Assembly: GCA_001275005.1 (NCBI GenBank)
Contig: JWZX01003159.1
Span: forward strand, 1 to 46,225
Reading direction: 5' to 3'
DNA length: 46,225 bases
From: Chrysochromulina tobinii
Lineage: Eukaryota; Haptophyta; Prymnesiales; Chrysochromulinaceae
This document shows, piece after piece, positions 41,461 to 46,225 of the stretch. The first letter of the stretch is position 1. Each line of letters opens with the position of its first letter. Position numbers and translations under genes: made by a program. The notes beneath the pieces were generated by a model. It did not search any database. It saw only the letters and a program-made list of their open reading frames with translations, and was not told the origin of the DNA.

Positions 41461-42411
41461 ATGGCTGAAATGAGGTCGAGCTTGCAGAAGACGAAGACAG
41501 CCACGAACATCATCAGAGCTCTCAAGACGGCCGAGCAAACCGTGCGCGAACGCGACATTGCGGTGAGGTACGTGCAGCGCGTCTGGCGCGGCATTCGTGC
41601 ACGGCGCGTCTTCGGCGATCTTTTCTTCGCCCACGTTGACAAATACTTCGCCGATAGGCCAGAGAAGGCGCTCGGCCTCCTCTACGAGGCGACGGAGGAG
41701 CGAACTGCGCGCAGGCGCGAGGAAGAAGCTGAGTTGCGCAAAATGCGCGCCCTCTTCGAGTTGCCCTCCCTCGAGGATGCGTTCACGGAGGCGCACTACA
41801 AGTACAACCATCACGTCACTGGCGAGACCATGCCTGGGATCGCCACGGCCAGCCGTCGCCAGACAATCAGCGGGGCCGAAATAGCATCACGCGGGGATGC
41901 CGATGGCCAACCGAGAGTTCGACCCCGCACGATGCCGGCGAGCGCGCCAACTTCGCCGCTGCCCGCTGCATCCGCGCTTTCAACTGCGTCAGCCGCCTCT
42001 CCTGGCACGACTCTTTCGAACGCCCGAGCGAGCAAGCACAAGCGGCACATGAGCGAGGGCGCCTCGAAGTTCAACACGTCAGCTTCGATGGCTGCACAGG
42101 AGATCGACGCGGAAACACAGTTCACGGCCGAGGCTGGCGAGCGGATGAGCGTTGAGCAGGTACGCGAGTTGGCGAGCATCCTCTCACGCATCATCGACAC
42201 GCGCAACAAGGAGCTCGTCGCCCTGCTGGAGAAGCAGGACGAGCTGAGGCAACAGCGCGACGCCTCACAGGCTACTGTGCAGGCCCTCGTCGCCCAGGTC
42301 GACAAGTCGCGATTCGTCCATAAATCGGAGGGCGTCGGCACGAAACTTGGCGGCGCGGCGGCCAAAGCCACACGCTCCAGCATGGGCGCGGTGGCGGCCA
42401 TGTTGAAATAG
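41461..42411 (+). CDS. IQ-motif protein of unknown function
   Basis: 316 residues from the ATG at 41461. An in-frame ATG at 41374 would add 29 residues, but between them lie a GTGAGT donor-like site and CAGCAG acceptor-like sequence, so the earlier part may be a 5' UTR. IAVRYVQRVWRGIRARRVF is an IQ motif, a calmodulin-binding helix. It is followed by a charged helix (EERTARRREEEAELRKM), a long Ser/Ala/Pro-rich linker and a C-terminal coiled coil (VRELASILSRIIDTRNKEL, LLEKQDELRQQRD). Proteins of this build are often cytoskeletal or ciliary, but no family is recognised. It begins 131 bp after the transporter gene on the same strand. Confidence 0.65.
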   Translation: MAEMRSSLQKTKTATNIIRALKTAEQTVRERDIAVRYVQRVWRGIRARRVFGDLFFAHVDKYFADRPEKALGLLYEATEERTARRREEEAELRKMRALFELPSLEDAFTEAHYKYNHHVTGETMPGIATASRRQTISGAEIASRGDADGQPRVRPRTMPASAPTSPLPAASALSTASAASPGTTLSNARASKHKRHMSEGASKFNTSASMAAQEIDAETQFTAEAGERMSVEQVRELASILSRIIDTRNKELVALLEKQDELRQQRDASQATVQALVAQVDKSRFVHKSEGVGTKLGGAAAKATRSSMGAVAAMLK

Positions 42412-42710
42412 AAATCTCGCACACCACACTCTCACCGGCACTTGTCCAGCGGTAGTATAAAAGAAGCGCCGAATTTGCCGCCCGGGGTCGTGAACAGCCA
42501 CAGCATGCCGACTAACGTAACGCCTAACGGCCTCGCGACGCTACAACGTACCGTTGCACCGACCGCGTCCATAGTGATAGTGGCGCAGGTAGTGTTGAAC
42601 AGCATCAGCACGAGCGACGGTTATCACGGGCTGTGTCGGCCACACCTCCGACCAAGGTGATAGTGGCTCCTGTGCTCGCGGCGCGTTGTGTTGAGCAGCT
42701 GGCAGCAGCC

Positions 42711-44893
42711 ATGAGCGACGACGGGGATGATCGTGGCCGCCGTGACTACGACCGCCGTGGTCGCGACTACGACCGCCGCGACCGCAACGATGACCGCCGC
42801 GACCGTGGCTACGACCGTCGCGATCGACGAGATGTGGATCGGCGAGACAGAGATTATGACCGGCGCGATTCTTACAGGCGTGAGTCCGACGACCGGCGCG
42901 ACTTTGACCGGCGCGATTACGACCGGCGCGATTACGACCGTGAGCGAGAGGAGGATAGACGCGGGCGTGACGATGGGCAGCGCGAGAGGAACTCGAGCAG
43001 CGATTATGGCCGTCAAGAGCTTCAAGGGATTGTTCCTGCGCCGGCCCCAGCAGCTGCAGCTGATGCCGAGGATGCAGCGGCGAAGCGGCGGAAACGCCTC
43101 GAGGCCGCGCGTGCGCTCTTGGCCGAGCAGCAGCCGCCAGTCGACGCCGCGCCCGTGGCGCAGGCACCCGCGCCTGCCTCTGCTCAGCCAGACGCGCGGC
43201 CAGCCGCTGCCTCTGTCGCCAGCGGAGCCGTCGCTCCCACCTCTGCCGCCACCGCTACCGCCACCGCAGCCGCCGCATTCTTTGGTGATTACGTGGATGA
43301 CGAGGCGCGCCGAGCGGAGGCGCTCAAGGAGGAGCGGCGCCAGCGGCTGCGCGCCTTGCAACTCGATTTGGAGGCCGACAAGCGAGGCGACCCTCCCCCC
43401 GCCGCCGCTGCCACCTCGACGGCGCGGATGGCGCAGCCACAGCAGCGGCCGGCAGAGGAGGAAGAGGACCCGCTCGACGCGTTTATGAAGACGCAGGTGC
43501 TGGAGCAGGCCAAGAAGGAGGCGGAGCGCGCAGCGGCACATCAGGTGGCATGGAGGGCACAGTACGGCCACAAGGATGTGCAGATTACGGATGCAATTGA
43601 GCCGGACAACGACCCGAACAAGCACTGCTACGTGTGCAAAAAGTGGGGACACACGAAGAAGGACTGCCCCAACAAGCGGTGCCGCTTCTGCGGGCAGGAG
43701 GGCCATTTTTCCGAGGAGTGCGAGGAGAAGGACCGCAAGATCGGGGCGCAGTTTGACAAGGACAAGGAGCGCAAGCGCCAAAAGGCTTATGCGGCGAAGA
43801 AGGCGAAGAAGCGCGCCGAGTGGGAGAGCCAGTTGCGTGCCAAGACGGGTATCGAGGGATACGAGGTGAGCGCCCCTGATTGGGTTGGGTTGGAGTGAAC
43901 CTGAGTACCTCTGAGTTTCTCTGAGGGCCATCGAGTTTCTCTGAGTGCCTCTGAGTTTCTCTGAGTGCCTCTGAGTTTCGTCTGAGTGCCTCTGAGCGCC
44001 TCTGAGTGCCTCTGAGGGCCTCTGAGTGCCTCTGAGTGCTTCTGAGGGCCTCTGAATGCCTCCTGCGTGCCTCTGCGTGCCTCTGAGTGTCTCTGCTTGC
44101 TTCTGAGTGCTTCTGATTGCCTCCTGTGAGTGTATCGAATGGCCTCCCTCATCAGGTGCTGTACGAGATCCTCGGACTTCCCCCCCGCAAGCTTGCGACT
44201 CGCGAAGCCATCCGGCGCGCGTACCGTATGCAGTCGCTCCGGTACCACCCCGACAAGGTGCGACCAGAGGAGGCAGAGGAGGCGGCCGAAAAGTTCCTCG
44301 CGGTCAAGGCTGCGTATGACCTCCTAGTGGAGGGGATGGAGACGGGCGGCGCTGGGATGAAGGGAGCTGTCTTCTCGGGCGGCGATCTCGAATATCGAGG
44401 TGCAGATGGTGCAGCTTCGACGGCGAGCACGACGACGACGGCGGCTGGGACGGCGGCGGCGGCGGCGATGGGCGCGCCGGCCCCTCGGGGTGACGGAGGT
44501 GGTTACGCCACGGCGGTGCCTCCCGACTTTGGCGCACCCACGGATGAGATGGAGGCGGCGTTGTTTCAGGAGATGGAGAGCGGCGCTGCCGTCGAGCGGC
44601 TGCAGCAGATGGCGGCGGCGTACGCGACGGCACGCGGCGTCGCTGAGGATGATGACGAGGAGGTCGGCAATGCGGATGAGCAGCCGCAACAGGATGAGAT
44701 ACGTTGGCTAGGCCGCGCCGAGGTGGGCGCGCTCCTAGGGGGCGAGCCGCGAGTGCTGGCAGCCGTGCATCGCATTGCCGCCGACGCGAATGCGCTCGAG
44801 GGTGTCTTGGATGACGCCGTCGTCATGGGCGTTCTCTACTCGGTGCTTGCCACGCGACGTGAGGAGGTTTTGGCCGCGAATACCGTCACTTGA
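42711..44893 (+). CDS. RD-repeat, double CCHC zinc-knuckle and J-domain protein
   Basis: Exons 42711-43865 and 44156-44893, 630 residues. Residues 1-100 are Arg/Asp/Tyr repeats (DYDRRDRD type), as in RNA-processing factors. A DPLDAFM motif, also seen in DDX46/Prp5-like splicing helicases, precedes two CCHC knuckles at about 304-340 (CYVCKKWGHTKKDC and CRFCGQEGHFSEEC) and a Lys-rich helix. At the splice IEGYE joins VLYEILGLPP, opening a J domain with YHPDK (His416-Pro417-Asp418), the Hsp70-stimulating motif. The C-terminal 170 residues are Ala/Glu-rich and unrecognised. An Hsp70 co-chaperone acting on RNA or spliceosome complexes is inferred. If the intron were not real, these would be two genes, but the second has no good independent start and the junction is seamless. 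Confidence 0.75.
43866..44155 (+). mobile_element. Introner-like intron made mostly of a CTCTGAGTGC minisatellite
   Basis: The intron is 290 nt. The donor is TACGAG|GTGAGCG and the acceptor GGCCTCCCTCATCAG|GTGCTG. The 3' end (GCCTCCCTCATCAG then GTG) is identical over 14 bases to the antisense element in the kinase gene. The body is about 20 degenerate copies of a 10-base word (CTCTGAGTGC, changing to CTCTGCTTGC and CTCTGATTGC towards the end). Confidence 0.7.
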
Positions 44894-45256
44894 ACCCGGG
44901 AGAGAGGCGAGAGGCGCGCGAGTCGAGTCGCAACATAAAATGCGACGCGACACGGGGACCGCGGACCTGCACCTGGGCCGGTCCGGAACAGCTGCTGCAG
45001 GCGTTGGCGACCGCGGGACCGCCACCATCCGGGGCGACCGCTGCCGTGTGAACCGTGTACTGTTCTCACATTATACTTTCGATTAGCTAATACACGCGTG
45101 TGCAAAAAATTTCCGCAAAGAACCCCCATATCGTATCGTCGAAAACCAATTCGAGGACGAGTTAGCAGTTACAAATGCTGATCAAGAACGCTTGGAGCAC
45201 CACAGATTGGTCGTCACGTTTAAGAGTCACGTCTCGAATAGTACGGCTTTCTACGT
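44894..45256. other. Convergent intergenic spacer
   Basis: A 363-bp spacer between two converging genes, AT-rich at 45060-45180. No gene or RNA is recognised; presumed 3' UTRs. Confidence 0.45.
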
Positions 45257-45853
45257 CTATCTGGTCGGTTTCCACGTGCCATCCCCGGGGCTCTGTTTCC
45301 ACGTGCCATCGGGGCCTGGTTCCCACTTTGGTGGTGCCATGGTACGCCACTTTTCGCTTGTAATGGAAATAGCCTTCACGACTCGCTCCGGGCTCTGGAT
45401 CTTCTCCGCGGACGAGCCCTGCCAGCTATTAGCCGGGGCCGTGCGCAGCTGCCTAAAATCTCCATCGATGAACCAGGCATCGCGGTCGGGCTTGGGCGGC
45501 ACCGGGGGCTTGTTTTTCGCTTCTCCAAAGAACCCTGCGGTGAACTCAGCATACGAGATACCGTTCGCATTCCCATCTTTCGCATTCCCATCTACCTGTG
45601 CGTACCGATCAAAGAGCCCTCGCACTGCAGGCGTCGGTGACATGCCAAACTTTTCCAACGCTCGCACAAACTCTTTGTACTCGATCTGGCCAGAGTCATT
45701 AAAATCGAACGCCTTGAACGCTCTCTTCAGAGTGAGGACCTCGTCGACGAGTGGCTTGGCCCTAACCTTCAGACACTCCTTCAGCGTCTTTTCGAGTGCG
45801 TTGAGCTCCGCCTCCCAAGCTGCCGCATCGTACGAACCGGATGCCGCCGCCAT
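45257..45853 (-). CDS. EF-hand calcium-binding protein
   Basis: 198 residues, single exon, start ATG 45853. FKAFDFNDSGQIEYKEFVRA is a canonical EF-hand (loop residues Asp, Asn, Ser, Gly, Ile, Glu). A second, longer loop follows at about 30 residues (FDRYAQVDGNAKDGNANGIS then YAEF); it carries a short internal duplication (DGNAKDGNANG) that may spoil metal binding. The C-terminal 90 residues are Pro/Trp/Lys-rich and repeat DGTWK twice, with no fold recognised. The N-terminal helix precedes the pair, as in many calmodulin-like or axonemal EF-hand proteins. Calcium sensing is likely; the target is unknown. Confidence 0.8.
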   Translation of the reverse strand: MAAASGSYDAAAWEAELNALEKTLKECLKVRAKPLVDEVLTLKRAFKAFDFNDSGQIEYKEFVRALEKFGMSPTPAVRGLFDRYAQVDGNAKDGNANGISYAEFTAGFFGEAKNKPPVPPKPDRDAWFIDGDFRQLRTAPANSWQGSSAEKIQSPERVVKAISITSEKWRTMAPPKWEPGPDGTWKQSPGDGTWKPTR

Positions 45854-45936
45854 AGATGGACTTCCGACTTTGGCGGGTTGAAATGTGGAGGGGGTGTGAA
45901 CGTTACAGTGTTTGTCATAAGTCCTGACCCCCTGGT

Positions 45937-45955
45937 GGGGTGGGGTGGGGTGGGG
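45937..45955 (+). promoter_or_regulatory. G-quadruplex-capable run upstream of the EF-hand gene
   Basis: Four GGGG tracts separated by single T bases (GGGGTGGGGTGGGGTGGGG), about 85 bp upstream of the start codon of the minus-strand EF-hand gene, so the template strand is G-rich. A structural or transcriptional effect is inferred only. Confidence 0.5.
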
Positions 45956-46087
45956 TCCGCGAAAACGTCGCGCGCTCCTCGTCTCGCTCTGCTCTCATGT
46001 CTCTCTCTCTCCCCGACGATTCGCGCTGCAAGCGCGTCGCAGCGATCCGGTGGCTCGCTGTTTTCAAGCGCACGACCTTGGGGCTGA

Positions 46088-46225
46088 CGGCCAGGGAGGT
46101 CACCTAACACTTGCAAGTCACCAGGGAGGTCACCTAACTCAGCCTCGAGCCAGAAGCGCTGGTTGTCGACCTTCGAGAAGACCGGCGACGTCTTCCCGCC
46201 GGAGAGAGGAGTTCAAGGCCGCCCG
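46088..46225 (+). CDS. Possible partial exon at the window end
   Basis: An open frame runs from 46088 to the end of the window without a stop. The last part (QKRWLSTFEKTGDVFPPERG) looks like real protein with balanced composition. The first part is two copies of a 30-bp repeat (SPGRSPN). No start codon or clear splice acceptor is visible and I recognise no family. Confidence 0.3.
46091..46138. repeat. Direct repeat CCAGGGAGGTCACCTAAC (2 copies)
   Basis: Identical 18-bp copies at 46091-46108 and 46121-46138, 30 bp apart. Spacing and AGGT cores resemble the boundary duplications seen around introner-like introns here, but the intervening 12 bp carry none of that family's words. Confidence 0.6.

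Noticed and set aside
43787-44248. Minus-strand frame rich in SEALRGTQ-type repeats
   Set aside because: Antisense of the CTCTGAGTGC minisatellite inside the J-protein intron; no start context or domain.
1-46225. tRNA or rRNA genes, reverse transcriptase, transposase or viral genes
   Set aside because: I looked through the intergenic regions and frames and saw no cloverleaf, rRNA block, RT or DDE motif that I could support.

Overview
The window is nuclear DNA from a GC-rich unicellular eukaryote, most probably a flagellated alga with a complex red plastid (haptophyte-like; the species cannot be fixed from the sequence alone). Evidence: GT-AG spliceosomal introns in recognisable eukaryotic genes (20S proteasome subunit alpha-7, Fused-type kinase, a bromodomain/DDT chromatin protein); a plastid-lipid-associated fibrillin; a Mg2+ transporter whose N-terminus looks like a bipartite signal/transit peptide with an SAF motif; and several axoneme-type proteins (Fused kinase, PG-rich repeat protein). 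Genes are closely spaced, lie on both strands, and often form divergent pairs.

Layout. 1-495: end-of-window Ala/Glu-rich protein. 903-6605 (-): large four-exon protein with two PH-like domains. 7080-12821 (-): Fused/STK36/TIO-like kinase with C-terminal armadillo repeats. 13141-14012 (+): proteasome alpha-7 (PSMA3), divergent from the kinase. 14498-15916 (+): coiled-coil protein with a sperm-tail PG-rich motif. 16084-17193 (+): mitochondrial biotin synthase. 17482-18363 (+): unknown protein with an HExxH motif and one membrane segment. 18498-19221 (-): fibrillin. 19891-20799 (-): protein with one EF-hand loop. 21072-28469 (+): about 2,400-residue secreted/type I membrane protein with about 16-17 fibronectin III-like domains. 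28674-30285 (-): fusion of a PhnY*/TmpA-type Fe(II)/2-oxoglutarate oxygenase with a PhnZ/TmpB-type HD-domain diiron oxygenase. 30584-31945 (+): coiled-coil protein. 32530-39874 (+): giant seven-exon chromatin reader (Agenet/Tudor, bromodomain, MBD/TAM-like, DDT, WHIM/WSD, further Tudor modules). 40526-41329 (+): MgtE/SLC41-type Mg2+ transporter. 41461-42411 (+): IQ-motif protein. 42711-44893 (+): RD-repeat, double CCHC zinc-knuckle and J-domain protein joined across an intron. 45257-45853 (-): EF-hand protein.

Two things stand out. First, the PhnY*-PhnZ-like fusion places both steps of oxidative C-P bond cleavage (aminoethylphosphonate or a methylated relative to phosphate plus glycine/betaine) in one eukaryotic polypeptide, with all expected metal ligands present. 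Second, a family of introner-like elements, rich in the decamer CTCTGATTGC and mostly ending CTCATCAG before an exon starting GT, accounts for several introns (1220-1265, 2404-2587, 3739-3898, 34328-34620, 43866-44155). It also appears as an antisense, in-frame 72-bp insertion inside the kinase coding sequence (11651-11735). Several copies are flanked by unusually long direct repeats (14-23 bp) that duplicate exon/intron boundary sequence, which suggests recent intron gain.

Many reading frames here begin at GTG or TTG. I used the first sensible ATG and the splice junctions that keep protein domains intact. All exon structures are hand-made predictions without transcript data.
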